Below the pieces are notes generated by a model. It worked only from the letters and a program-made list of their open reading frames with translations, made no database searches and had not been told where the DNA came from. A DNA stretch of 64,000 nt, from assembly GCF_015594925.2 (NCBI RefSeq), contig NZ_CP087590.1, positions 2,480,001-2,544,000 of the forward strand, in the 5' to 3' direction. Positions 40,853 to 49,935 of this stretch are shown piece after piece. The position numbers and the translations under genes were made by a program. Origin of the DNA: Vibrio sp. VB16. GTDB lineage: Bacteria; Pseudomonadota; Gammaproteobacteria; Enterobacterales; Vibrionaceae. Within the stretch, counting starts at the first letter, position 1. Each line of letters starts with the position of its first letter.

Positions 40853-43537
40853 TTACTTTTTCTTCGCTATTATAGCGGCTGGCTTTTGATCATCTTTCTT
40901 CTTGATAACCGTTGTACCTTCGAAGGTTTCACCTTCAACGTACGGCTGACCATGGAAAGAAGTCAATAGTACTTCTTTAAGCTCAGAAATTAGCGGGTAA
41001 CGAGGATTCGCACCAGTACACTGGTCATCGAACGCGTCGATAGAAATCGCATCAACTTGTGCTACAAAATCAGCCTCAGAAACGCCCGCCGCTTTGATTG
41101 ATAAAGGAATATCTAAATCAACCTTAAGTTCTTCTAACCAAGTAAGTAGACGCTCGATTTTTTGAGCGGTACGGTCGCCAGCTTGAGATAGACCCAAGTG
41201 GTCAGCAACCTCTGCATAACGACGACGCGCTTGTGGGCGGTCGTATTGTGAGAATGCAGTTTGCTTAGTTGGGTTGTCATTTGCGTTATAACGAACGGTG
41301 TTCGAGATAAGTAGTGCGTTAGCAAGACCGTGTGGCAAATGGAACGCATTACCAATCTTGTGCGCCATTGAGTGACAAACACCTAGGAATGCGTTAGCAA
41401 ACGCGATACCCGCGATTGTTGCTGCATTGTGTACTTTCTCACGAGCGATTGGGTCATTTGCACCGTTCGCATAGCTTGAAGGTAGGTATTCTTTAAGCAT
41501 CTTAAGCGCTTGAAGAGCTTGACCATCTGAGTATTCGTTCGCAAGTACTGAAACGTAAGCTTCTAGTGCGTGAGTTACGGCATCGTAACCACCAAATGCA
41601 GTTAGAGACTTAGGCATGTTCATTACAAGGTTTGCATCAACGATAGCCATCTGAGGTGTTAGCTCATAATCCGCTAGAGGATACTTAGCACCTGTTTTGT
41701 CGTCAGTAACAACGGCAAACGGAGTCACTTCTGAACCAGTACCTGAAGTAGTGGTAATACAAACAAGTTCTGCTTTTTTGCCCATTTTAGGGAACTTATA
41801 GATACGTTTACGGATATCCATAAAGCGCATTGCTAGTTCTTCAAATGCTGTATCTGGGTGCTCATACATAACCCACATGATCTTCGCAGCATCCATCGGT
41901 GAACCACCACCAAGAGCGAGAATAACGTCAGGCTGGTAGCTTTGCATTTGAGCGGCACCTTTTTCAACAACAGATAGCGTTGGATCTGCTTCTACGTCGA
42001 AGAAAGTTTGAACTTCCATACCTTGTGCTTTAAGTAGGTTTACGATTTCATCAGCGTAGCCGTTGTTGAATAGGAAACGGTCCGTTACAAGGAACGCACG
42101 TTTCTTACCTTCTAGGTCGCCAAGTGCGATTGGAAGGCTACCACGACGGAAGTAGATTGATCTTGGAAGTTTATGCCACAACATGTTTTCAGCTCTCTTA
42201 GCAACAGTTTTTTTGTTGATTAGGTGTTTAGGACCCACGTTTTCAGAGATAGAGTTACCACCCCATGAACCACAACCAAGCGTAAGAGAAGGTGCAACAT
42301 TAAAGTTATAAAGATCACCGATACCACCATGAGTAGTTGGGATGTTTATAAGAATACGAGCTGTTTTAAGTTTGTCACCGAAGTAACGAATACGATCCGC
42401 GTTTACATCTTGGTCAGTGTAAAGACCAGAAGTGTGGCCGATGCCACCAATCTCTACCATTGTAACCGCTTGAGCTACCGCGTTTTCAAATGAAGACGCG
42501 CGGAACATACCTAACGTTGGAGAGAGTTTTTCATGAGCGAACTCGTCGTCATAAGAGACTTCACCAAGGCCTTCACCAACAAGAATCTTAGTATCCGCAG
42601 GAACTTTGATACCCGCCATTTCAGCGATTGCTGTCGCAGGTTGTCCTACAATTTTAGCATTAAGTCCGCCGTCGATAAGCAGTACTTTACGTACTTTATC
42701 TGCGTCAGGTTTGCTTAATACGTGACCTTTGTGAGAAGCGAAACGCGCTTTAACTTCGTCATATACTTCATCCATAACGATGACGGCTTGCTCAGAAGCA
42801 CAAACAACACCGTTATCGAACGTTTTAGACATAAGAATAGAAGCGACTGCACGTTTAACATCTGCAGTGTCATCGATAACAACTGGAACGTTACCTGCAC
42901 CAACACCGATAGCTGGCTTACCAGAAGAGTAAGCGGCTTTAACCATGCCTGGACCACCAGTTGCAAGGATAAGAGCGATACCGTCATGCTTCATAAGCGC
43001 GTTTGAAAGCTCTACAGATGGTTGGTCAATCCAACCAATGATATCTTTTGGCGCACCCGCTGCTACTGCTGCATCTAATACAATTTTTGCTGCATCGTTA
43101 GTCGAGTTTTTTGCGCGTGGGTGTGGCGAGAAGATGATACCATTACGTGTTTTTAACGAGATTAAAGATTTAAAAATCGCTGTTGACGTTGGGTTAGTTG
43201 TTGGAACGATACCACAGATAATACCGACTGGTTCTGCAATAGTCATGGTTCCCATGCTGACGTCTTCGTCTAATACACCACACGTTTTCTCATCTTTATA
43301 CTTGTTATAGATAAACTCAGAAGCAAAGTGGTTTTTGATAACCTTGTCTTCAATGATACCCATGCCAGACTCGGCAACCGCTTGTTGTGCAAGAGGTATA
43401 CGAGCTTGGTTAGCAGCAAGAGAAGCCGCGCGGAAAATTTTATCTACTTGCTCTTGAGAGAAGGTAGAAAATTCTTCTTGTGCGATTTTAACTCGTGCTA
43501 CTAAAGCATCTAGTTCAGCCAAATTTGTTACAGGCAT
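40853..43537 (-). CDS. adhE: Bifunctional acetaldehyde-CoA/alcohol dehydrogenase AdhE
   Basis: 894 residues from the ATG at 43537 (MPVTNLAEL) with GGAGATTAATT upstream. The first half is a CoA-acylating aldehyde dehydrogenase with catalytic Cys in FDNGVVCASEQ (near residue 245); the second half is an iron-dependent alcohol dehydrogenase with GGGSPMDAAKIMW and the metal-site histidines in GVCHSMAHKIG and LPHGLAN. It reduces acetyl-CoA to ethanol in fermentation, regenerating NAD, and works as long spirosome filaments. Single gene with a leader and upstream gap of over 500 bases. Confidence 0.96.
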   Translation of the reverse strand: MPVTNLAELDALVARVKIAQEEFSTFSQEQVDKIFRAASLAANQARIPLAQQAVAESGMGIIEDKVIKNHFASEFIYNKYKDEKTCGVLDEDVSMGTMTIAEPVGIICGIVPTTNPTSTAIFKSLISLKTRNGIIFSPHPRAKNSTNDAAKIVLDAAVAAGAPKDIIGWIDQPSVELSNALMKHDGIALILATGGPGMVKAAYSSGKPAIGVGAGNVPVVIDDTADVKRAVASILMSKTFDNGVVCASEQAVIVMDEVYDEVKARFASHKGHVLSKPDADKVRKVLLIDGGLNAKIVGQPATAIAEMAGIKVPADTKILVGEGLGEVSYDDEFAHEKLSPTLGMFRASSFENAVAQAVTMVEIGGIGHTSGLYTDQDVNADRIRYFGDKLKTARILINIPTTHGGIGDLYNFNVAPSLTLGCGSWGGNSISENVGPKHLINKKTVAKRAENMLWHKLPRSIYFRRGSLPIALGDLEGKKRAFLVTDRFLFNNGYADEIVNLLKAQGMEVQTFFDVEADPTLSVVEKGAAQMQSYQPDVILALGGGSPMDAAKIMWVMYEHPDTAFEELAMRFMDIRKRIYKFPKMGKKAELVCITTTSGTGSEVTPFAVVTDDKTGAKYPLADYELTPQMAIVDANLVMNMPKSLTAFGGYDAVTHALEAYVSVLANEYSDGQALQALKMLKEYLPSSYANGANDPIAREKVHNAATIAGIAFANAFLGVCHSMAHKIGNAFHLPHGLANALLISNTVRYNANDNPTKQTAFSQYDRPQARRRYAEVADHLGLSQAGDRTAQKIERLLTWLEELKVDLDIPLSIKAAGVSEADFVAQVDAISIDAFDDQCTGANPRYPLISELKEVLLTSFHGQPYVEGETFEGTTVIKKKDDQKPAAIIAKKK

Positions 43538-44116
43538 AATTAATCTCCATAAATTAAAAAATATTAAAAACTCTTTATTAAGGCTGTTGAGCTCTTGCTT
43601 TGAATCGTTCATTCACCATTTGAGGTAAAGTGAAAGAACACTACAAACTTAGTAAATTGCTTTCAGTACTGAGTATAATATTTCACAGCTTGAAATTAAT
43701 TGACTCAGATCAGTTCTGAAAAACTAATTACCTCATTAGGGGTAACTAACTTCTACAATCGAGTCTATCACTTTGTTTTTAAAAATAAAAATAAAAAAAT
43801 TTAATGTTCAAAAAAAATATAACCTAAGGCATGTAAGTGTTTCTTAAATAACAGATTTCGTAAAAAACTTTCACTTTACTTACAAATAACCAACTTAACC
43901 ACAAGAACGACGTGCTACTAAGCAGTATATAGCTTGTTTTTGACAACACCACTTAACATGGCCATATTTCTCAAAAATGTGCGCTTTTTAACAAAATATT
44001 CACCAATTGTTATAGGTGATTACGTCCCTCGCTTCTTTCTACAGAAGAACCTCCCTATACTAGACGGTGTTATCGCTCAAATTGAACACAACCCAAAACT
44101 AGGATAAAAGTGCAAA
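43538..44116. promoter_or_regulatory. Long adhE upstream region with an FNR-like site
   Basis: About 580 AT-rich bases. TTGAC-TCAG-ATCAG at 43700-43713 differs from the FNR consensus TTGAT-N4-ATCAA by one base in each half and lies 160 bases before the adhE start. Anaerobic control is expected for adhE, but the match is not decisive. The rest holds the K-channel promoter and no recognised gene. Confidence 0.4.
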
Positions 44117-44968
44117 ATGGACCAAGGGAATAAAACGCTTAAGCATAAAACGTATGTCATTATATTTGGTACCCATACCACCGCAGGAAAGGTTTTCGAC
44201 ATATGCGTCATTGTCGCTATTTTGCTCTCTTTATTGGTGCTACTACTCGATTCTGTCTCTTCTATCAGCAGAGAGTGGTCAGACACGTTTCATTTCTTAG
44301 AGTATGGGTTCACTGGCCTCTTCACTATTGAGTACTTAATTCGACTCTGGTGTTCACCAAAACCTACCGCTTATGCCAAAAGCTTTTATGGCATCATCGA
44401 CGTACTCGCTATCCTCCCTACCTATTTGACGATCATCTTCCCTTCTGCGTCTTTCATGACCGTGATTCGATTGATAAGAGTTTTAAGGATTTTCCGAATA
44501 TTAAAACTTGTAAGATACCTACAAGACTCCAACATATTACTTAGGTCTCTACTCATGTCGCGCCGGAAGATATTTATATTCTTTAGCGCCGTCGCCATAT
44601 TAGTCACCATTTTTGGTGCTTTGCTCTATGTGATTGAAGGACCGGAACACGGATTCACCAGCATCCCTCAAAGTATCTATTGGGCCATTGTGACCATTAC
44701 CACCGTTGGTTACGGTGATTTGGTACCTCAAACTGGGTTGGGCAAAGCGGTTGCGGCCATAACGATGTTATTGGGTTACTCTATTTTGGCCGTTCCTACG
44801 GGTATTATTACCGCCGAATTGAGTCAAGAAATGAATTCGCACAAAAGTTTGGTCAAATGTCCTAACTGTATGAAAAGCGGACACGATCCTGACTCTATGT
44901 TTTGTAAACATTGTGGCAGTGAGCTTGCGGATCCGGACAATCGAGTAGTGCCTGCAGATGATGAGTAA
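44117..44968 (+). CDS. Voltage-gated-type potassium channel with C-terminal zinc ribbon
   Basis: 283 residues, six membrane helices. S4 is clearly arginine-rich (VIRLIRVLRIFRILKLVRYL, about residues 115-135), S5-pore-S6 contains the selectivity filter TTVGYGD near residue 200, and S6 reads MLLGYSILAVPTGIITAE. After S6 there is no RCK domain; instead a short tail carries CPNC...CKHCG (about residues 250-272), a zinc-ribbon pattern. A Kv-like prokaryotic potassium channel in the inner membrane. Single gene with its own terminator. Confidence 0.9.
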   Translation: MDQGNKTLKHKTYVIIFGTHTTAGKVFDICVIVAILLSLLVLLLDSVSSISREWSDTFHFLEYGFTGLFTIEYLIRLWCSPKPTAYAKSFYGIIDVLAILPTYLTIIFPSASFMTVIRLIRVLRIFRILKLVRYLQDSNILLRSLLMSRRKIFIFFSAVAILVTIFGALLYVIEGPEHGFTSIPQSIYWAIVTITTVGYGDLVPQTGLGKAVAAITMLLGYSILAVPTGIITAELSQEMNSHKSLVKCPNCMKSGHDPDSMFCKHCGSELADPDNRVVPADDE

Positions 44969-44971
44969 AAA

Positions 44972-45004
44972 AAAAGGCGCAACTTAAAAAGTAATGCGCC
45001 TTTT
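44972..45004 (+). terminator. Terminator of the potassium channel gene
   Basis: AAAAGGCGCA pairs with TGCGCCTTTT around 13 bases; the arm ends in T residues in the plus direction and can also act on the minus strand for asd. Confidence 0.8.
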
Positions 45005-45068
45005 ATATGTTCTATATTTACTTCAATGAAAAAGCTTGATTAAAAACAATTCAATGACGAATCATCTC

Positions 45069-46184
45069 CTATTTTGATTCAAGAATTATTCTCAATGTTC
45101 TACGAAGCGGTTCAGCCGCCCCCCACAACAGTTGGTCACCAACTGTAAATGCATTCAGGAAATCATTACCCATCGTCATTTTACGTAAGCGACCCACAGG
45201 GACAGAAAGTGTGCCGGTTACTTTCGCAGGGCTCAGCTCTTGTGAGGTAATGTCGCGATCATTAGGAATGACTTTAACCCATTCATTATGAGACGCGATA
45301 ATGTCTTCTATCTCGTCCATTGGTACGTCTTGCTTGAGTTTGATGGTCAAGGCTTGAGAGTGACAACGCATTGAACCGATTCTGACACAGGTTCCATCTA
45401 TAGGAACAGGGCTCTGATCAAGTCCAAGAATCTTATTCGTCTCGACTGTCGCTTTCCATTCTTCTTTACTCTGACCATTATCGCGTTTTACATCAATCCA
45501 AGGGATAAGTGAACCTGCTAGAGGAACACCAAACTGATCTGTCGGGAAAGAGGATGAACGGATTGTTTCTGCCACTTTTCTGTCGATATCTAAGATCGAG
45601 CTAGATGGATCAGCGAGCTCTGTACTAACAGATTCACTAATGGTGCCCATTTGAGAAATAAGTTCACGCATGTTTTTCGCACCAGCGCCAGAAGCCGCTT
45701 GATACGTCATTGCACTCATCCACTCTATCATGCCTTTTTCATATAGGCCGCCCAGTCCCATCAGCATCAAGCTAACGGTACAGTTGCCACCCACAAAGGT
45801 ATTGGTTCCACTCACGATGCCTTGTTGAATCTGTGCTAGATTTACTGGGTCAAGCGTAATAATTGCATCGTCTTTCATGCGAAGCGTCGACGCCGCATCT
45901 ATCCAATACCCTTTCCAACCAGCTTGGCGTAATGCTGGATACACTTTTTCTGTATAACCACCACCTTGACAGGTAATAATGGCATCGAGCTGTTTTAAAC
46001 TCTCAATATCAAAAGCATCTTGTAACATCCCTGTCTCTTTTCCAAGCTGAGGTGCTGGAATACCAATCTGAGACGTACTATAAAAAACGGGTTCGATATG
46101 GTCGAAATCTTTTTCTTCTACCATACGCTGCATTAAAACAGAGCCGACCATACCACGCCAGCCAACTAGACCTACTCTCATCAT
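45069..46184 (-). CDS. asd: Aspartate-semialdehyde dehydrogenase
   Basis: 371 residues of the long gammaproteobacterial Asd type. It reduces aspartyl phosphate to the semialdehyde, the branch point for lysine, diaminopimelate, methionine and threonine. The NADP-binding start is VGLVGWRGMVGSVLM, the catalytic Cys135 lies in VGGNCTVSLM and the acid/base His in GSMRCHSQA near residue 275. Two adjacent ATGs start the gene; GGAG lies 8 bases before the first. No lysine riboswitch is visible upstream. Confidence 0.96.
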   Translation of the reverse strand: MMRVGLVGWRGMVGSVLMQRMVEEKDFDHIEPVFYSTSQIGIPAPQLGKETGMLQDAFDIESLKQLDAIITCQGGGYTEKVYPALRQAGWKGYWIDAASTLRMKDDAIITLDPVNLAQIQQGIVSGTNTFVGGNCTVSLMLMGLGGLYEKGMIEWMSAMTYQAASGAGAKNMRELISQMGTISESVSTELADPSSSILDIDRKVAETIRSSSFPTDQFGVPLAGSLIPWIDVKRDNGQSKEEWKATVETNKILGLDQSPVPIDGTCVRIGSMRCHSQALTIKLKQDVPMDEIEDIIASHNEWVKVIPNDRDITSQELSPAKVTGTLSVPVGRLRKMTMGNDFLNAFTVGDQLLWGAAEPLRRTLRIILESK

Positions 46185-46507
46185 TTTCTACACTCCGTGT
46201 GAATTCAATATATCTCCTTCCATAATTAATGATTTATTGATAAAAAAACAAGTTTTTTTATGTGAAACTCAAAAAAATCTAATCAATCGGCTATTTTCAA
46301 TCGTTTACTAGAAAGGCATTTGATAATTACTCTCGTTAGGCTTGTCGCTACGCGGCCAAAATGCCATGTCTTATATAATACGAGCGTGGGGGATTCGCTA
46401 TAAAATGTGTTTTTAGCGCCAATTTAACCGTCAATTAGCAAATCGTACGTATAAAAAAAGGGCTTACGCCCTCTTTTTACTTCCAATAACTTACTTCCAA
46501 TAACTGA
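46185..46507. other. Intergenic region between asd and yejK
   Basis: About 320 bases, both flanking genes on the minus strand. It holds the asd promoter, an A7C / GT7 inverted repeat at 46242-46259, the yejK terminator, and a 14-base tandem duplication of TTACTTCCAATAAC at 46477-46504 directly after the yejK stop. Confidence 0.45.
46452..46472 (-). terminator. Rho-independent terminator of yejK
   Basis: On the minus strand AGGGC pairs with GCCCT around GTAA and seven T follow. The stem is short but the T-tract is strong. Confidence 0.75.
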
Positions 46508-47515
46508 TCAGCTATTGTTCTTTCGCGTCAATTGGTCTTTTAGATTTGGAGGCGTGCCTTTGATGGTTAACGTATCCGTTTCAGGATCATAAAAAACCCG
46601 TTCACCTAACAACATACTGTCGAAATTAATACTCAAACCACCGCCGGCACCAACATACTTGGTCAGTTTTCTCACGGTGCTTCTATCTACAGGGAATTTT
46701 TCTTCCAATTCATAGCCACGCTCCTCGGTGTAATCCAAAAAGCTTGTCCCATCGGTACTTGTCGGTAACTCGCCAGATAGTTCTTTAACTTCTAACTCTT
46801 CATTAGCCTTGACCTGTTCGTTACAATAATCAAATACTTGTTTCTTGTAGCTTGTGGTTTCTTCTTTATCAAGCTGCGCATCGGTACAATAATCGTCAAC
46901 CGCCTGCATCAATACCAAGTTCTGATGTTTCGTATCTAAACCCACTTCAGCTTGAAGGAAATCCAAAAAGAAATCGGCGATTTTTCTGCCGACCCTTCCT
47001 TTTATATAAGAAAGATATCGGTTTGACTCAGAATCTGTCTCATACGTAGATAAGTCTATTCGTGCCACGATATCCATCTTGCTAATATCAAGGTAGTCCG
47101 TAGCACTGATATCAAGCCCTTCTGTTACCTTTAAGCTCTGATGCGATGGCAATAATGCGATGAACATATAGTCAGTTGCAAGTGACTGATATTCGGCCAG
47201 GACCAAAATACCTTCGTCTGCAAATGGATACTTTGACAGTTCTTCTTTTAATCTCAGCGCACAATTTTGAGAAAAATCGTAAAAACTTCTCTCTCCTTGG
47301 CGAAGTTCTTGCAACCAGTTCTTAAAGTTGCTGTCAGATTGAAAGGCGGCAAAACCTTTGCCTGCTTTTGCATTAAAAACACGGTGAAGCTCTGACACGA
47401 GATCTTCGGAAAAACGATTATTTTCAAGGGATTCCGTCCGGTAGTTGACGGTTAGTTCATCCTGATCATTTTTAGTTAATTGATGTAAGATGACATTAGA
47501 TATATTTAGGCTCAT
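46508..47515 (-). CDS. yejK: Nucleoid-associated protein YejK
   Basis: 335 residues, the YejK/NdpA length. Family stretches: MSLNISNVILHQL at the start, FAAFQSDSNFKNWLQEL, KMDIVARIDLSTYE, YLSYIKGRVGRKIADFFLDFL and the acidic C-terminus that ends in a predicted disordered basic tail. YejK is found on the nucleoid in E. coli; its precise role is open. Divergent from yejL, as usual in gammaproteobacteria. Confidence 0.94.
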   Translation of the reverse strand: MSLNISNVILHQLTKNDQDELTVNYRTESLENNRFSEDLVSELHRVFNAKAGKGFAAFQSDSNFKNWLQELRQGERSFYDFSQNCALRLKEELSKYPFADEGILVLAEYQSLATDYMFIALLPSHQSLKVTEGLDISATDYLDISKMDIVARIDLSTYETDSESNRYLSYIKGRVGRKIADFFLDFLQAEVGLDTKHQNLVLMQAVDDYCTDAQLDKEETTSYKKQVFDYCNEQVKANEELEVKELSGELPTSTDGTSFLDYTEERGYELEEKFPVDRSTVRKLTKYVGAGGGLSINFDSMLLGERVFYDPETDTLTIKGTPPNLKDQLTRKNNS

Positions 47516-47599
47516 AGCGAATAAATTATGGTTTCGATTTCAGTTGTGATGAAGAGTAGGTTATCATAAGCCGCTTTCACTATCATTATTAGAGTTACT

Positions 47600-47827
47600 A
47601 TGCCGATTACATCAAAATATAGCGATGACCAGATTGAAGTCATTCTCACTGAAATAGCAGCCGTATTAGACAAGCACGGTGCGAGTTCAGAGCTTTCACT
47701 TATGATTGCTGGCAATATTGCTACCAACGTCTTGAACACCAATGTGCCTGCAACGCAACGCAAAGCAATAGCAGAAAAATTTGCACAAGCACTTCTTTCC
47801 TCTATGGAAGAAAGCAAAACTCACTAA
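47600..47827 (+). CDS. yejL: YejL family protein (DUF1414)
   Basis: 75 residues, a small all-helical protein (MPITSKYSDDQIEVILTEIA, ELSLMIAGNIATNVLN, AIAEKFAQALLSS). Always located between yejK and yejM; function not known. A GAG site precedes the ATG by 5 bases. Probably co-transcribed with yejM, 20 bases downstream. Confidence 0.93.
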   Translation: MPITSKYSDDQIEVILTEIAAVLDKHGASSELSLMIAGNIATNVLNTNVPATQRKAIAEKFAQALLSSMEESKTH

Positions 47828-47846
47828 TATATAAGAAAGAAATTAA

Positions 47847-49646
47847 ATGGTAGATAGCGGAAATACATACGGTGACCGAGTCTCTCGACTAGTAAGTTGG
47901 GGGCATTGGTTTGCCTTTTTCAACATAGTTGCCGCTATGTTGATAGGCACGCGTTACATTAGCCAATCACCTTGGCCCGAAACCATCCTTGGCCAATTAT
48001 ATTTGGTGGGGTCATGGATTGGGCATTTTAGCTTTCTAATTTTCGCCCTCTATCTACTCATACTCTTTCCACTTTCTTTTGTCATTCCTTCTAGGAAACT
48101 GTACCGTTTTGTAGCGGTGTGTTTTGCAACGGTCGGGTTAACACTTCTCCTATTAGATACGCAGGCATACCAGCAAATTCATTTGCATCTAAATCCTGTT
48201 GTTTGGGAATTACTACTTGAAAAAGATCAAAGTAACATTGCGACCGAACTTCAGCAGTTGTTTATCGTGTTACCGGTCATCTTTTTATTGCAGCTGGCCC
48301 AGTCAGAATGGATCTGGCGTAAACAGAGAAAACTGACCAATAAACGGGTAGGACGCTCAATTACCGTTCTATTTTTTGTCTGCTTTATCTCCAGCCACTT
48401 AATGTATATCTGGGCTGACATTTCGTTCTATAAGCCCATTACTGCCCAAAAAGCCAACTTCCCGCTCTCTTATCCAATGACAGCGAGAACTTTTATGCAG
48501 AAACACGGGCTGATAGACACCGCAGAATATAATAAGCGCCTAGAGGAAGATGAAAAACTAACGCCATTGGTTAGATATCCTCTTGAGCCATTGAAATACA
48601 ATAGTAAGGCAAAAAACTACAACGTTGCCATTGTCATGGTTGAAAGCCTAAGGGCTGATTTCGTTACCGATGAAGCCATGCCAAACCTTGAACGCTATGC
48701 TAACGAAAATATTCGTTTTACCGATCATTACAGCTCGAATAACGACTCTGGCAGTCTCTTTGGGCTCTTTTATGGGATTCCGGGTAACTATAAGAAGAGC
48801 CTTGTTTCGCAAGATCTACCGCCACTAGTTATAGAAGAAATGGCGAAGCGAAACTATCAATTTGGATTTTTCGGTAGTGAGCAGTTAGACAACAATGAGT
48901 CTAAATCCACAATACTGAACGCGACCAAATCTGCATTTGATCTATCGGAAGATGGTAAAGACGAGACAACCATTTCAAATTGGTCAACTTGGCTTGAAGC
49001 CAACGCAAAATCGCCATGGTTTAGCTATATTGAACTTTCTACGATAAGCGATTACGAGTCTTATGAGAACAAAACGGCAACGGGTTCTCCAACCGATAAA
49101 CTCAAGGCCTCCTACTCTCAAGCCAGTACAGACTTAGATTCGCAATTAGAAAAAGTGTTTACCACCCTTACCGAACAGGATTTGGCGGATAACACAATTG
49201 TAATTATCACCTCCAACCACGGAATTGAGTTTAATGAAACAAAATCCAATAGTTGGGGAGCCGACTCAAATTACAGCCGCTACCAGTTGAATGTACCGCT
49301 CGTGATACACTGGCCAAACAAACCCGCTCAACTGCACGCTCATAAAACGAGTCATTTTGACATTTCAACCACGCTCTTACAGGATCTGTTTGGTGTTTCT
49401 TCAAACCCGCAAGACTATAGCAGTGGTAAAAGCCTACTAAATAAGTCGTCACGGAAATGGATATTGGCTGGTGATGGTATTGATATCGCATTGATTACGG
49501 ACGATTACACAACCGTAGTAGACAAATATGGAAACTACAAAGTGTACGATGACAACTATAAACGAGAAAAAGACTCGAAGACTAAGCTATCAATATTGAT
49601 GCTCGGCCTATCAGAACTAAAACGTTTTTACGAGTCCGAACAATAA
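47847..49646 (+). CDS. yejM: Inner-membrane sulfatase-like protein YejM (PbgA/LapC)
   Basis: 599 residues. Five N-terminal membrane helices (about residues 15-195, DUF3413) and a periplasmic alkaline-phosphatase/sulfatase-like domain (VAIVMVESLRADFVTDEAMP, SSNNDSGSLFGLFYG, TIVIITSNHGIEF). In E. coli YejM senses periplasmic lipopolysaccharide and, through LapB, controls LpxC degradation by FtsH; it is essential there. The sulfatase domain normally lacks a full catalytic set, and I see no standard Cys/Ser-x-Pro-x-Arg sulfatase motif here. Confidence 0.94.
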   Translation: MVDSGNTYGDRVSRLVSWGHWFAFFNIVAAMLIGTRYISQSPWPETILGQLYLVGSWIGHFSFLIFALYLLILFPLSFVIPSRKLYRFVAVCFATVGLTLLLLDTQAYQQIHLHLNPVVWELLLEKDQSNIATELQQLFIVLPVIFLLQLAQSEWIWRKQRKLTNKRVGRSITVLFFVCFISSHLMYIWADISFYKPITAQKANFPLSYPMTARTFMQKHGLIDTAEYNKRLEEDEKLTPLVRYPLEPLKYNSKAKNYNVAIVMVESLRADFVTDEAMPNLERYANENIRFTDHYSSNNDSGSLFGLFYGIPGNYKKSLVSQDLPPLVIEEMAKRNYQFGFFGSEQLDNNESKSTILNATKSAFDLSEDGKDETTISNWSTWLEANAKSPWFSYIELSTISDYESYENKTATGSPTDKLKASYSQASTDLDSQLEKVFTTLTEQDLADNTIVIITSNHGIEFNETKSNSWGADSNYSRYQLNVPLVIHWPNKPAQLHAHKTSHFDISTTLLQDLFGVSSNPQDYSSGKSLLNKSSRKWILAGDGIDIALITDDYTTVVDKYGNYKVYDDNYKREKDSKTKLSILMLGLSELKRFYESEQ

Positions 49647-49749
49647 TTATCACGATGTAATTAAAGAGGTAATCAAGCCATCTATTACTCGTCCAGAGAC
49701 AGATGTCGCACTGATTGCACAAAAAAACATCAAACAGTCATATCAGGGG

Positions 49750-49778
49750 TTTACAAGTAATTCTAACCCCTATATTAT
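49750..49778 (+). promoter_or_regulatory. Promoter of tRNA-Ser
   Basis: TTTACA at 49750-49755, a 17-base spacer and TATTAT at 49773-49778, followed by the tRNA 12 bases later. Confidence 0.7.
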
Positions 49779-49789
49779 GCGTTCCACAC

Positions 49790-49880
49790 GGAGAGATGGC
49801 TGAGTGGTCGAAAGCACCGGTCTTGAAAACCGGCAAGGGTTTGTAGCCCTTCTAGAGTTCAAATCTCTATCTCTCCGCCA
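49790..49880 (+). tRNA. tRNA-Ser (TGA)
   Basis: 91 bases with encoded CCA, long variable arm and GGAGAGA / TCTCTCC acceptor stem. Anticodon TGA at 49824-49826 within GGTCTTGAAAACC, as in the E. coli tRNA-Ser1. Confidence 0.97.
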
Positions 49881-49886
49881 CATTTT

Positions 49887-49915
49887 AAAACCCACTGCTT
49901 GCAGTGGGTTTTTTC
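49887..49915 (+). terminator. Rho-independent terminator of tRNA-Ser
   Basis: AAAACCCACTG pairs with CAGTGGGTTTT around CTTG, with a T-tract after it. It could also terminate the convergent gene at 49936. Confidence 0.9.
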
Positions 49916-49935
49916 GTTTTAAACAGTACTTATAA

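Noticed and set aside
42945..43310. Plus-strand frame across adhE
   Set aside because: Antisense to the aldehyde dehydrogenase half of adhE; no start signal.
46185..46450. Possible lysine riboswitch upstream of asd
   Set aside because: I looked for the conserved core on the minus strand and found none; the region is AT-rich without the expected helices.
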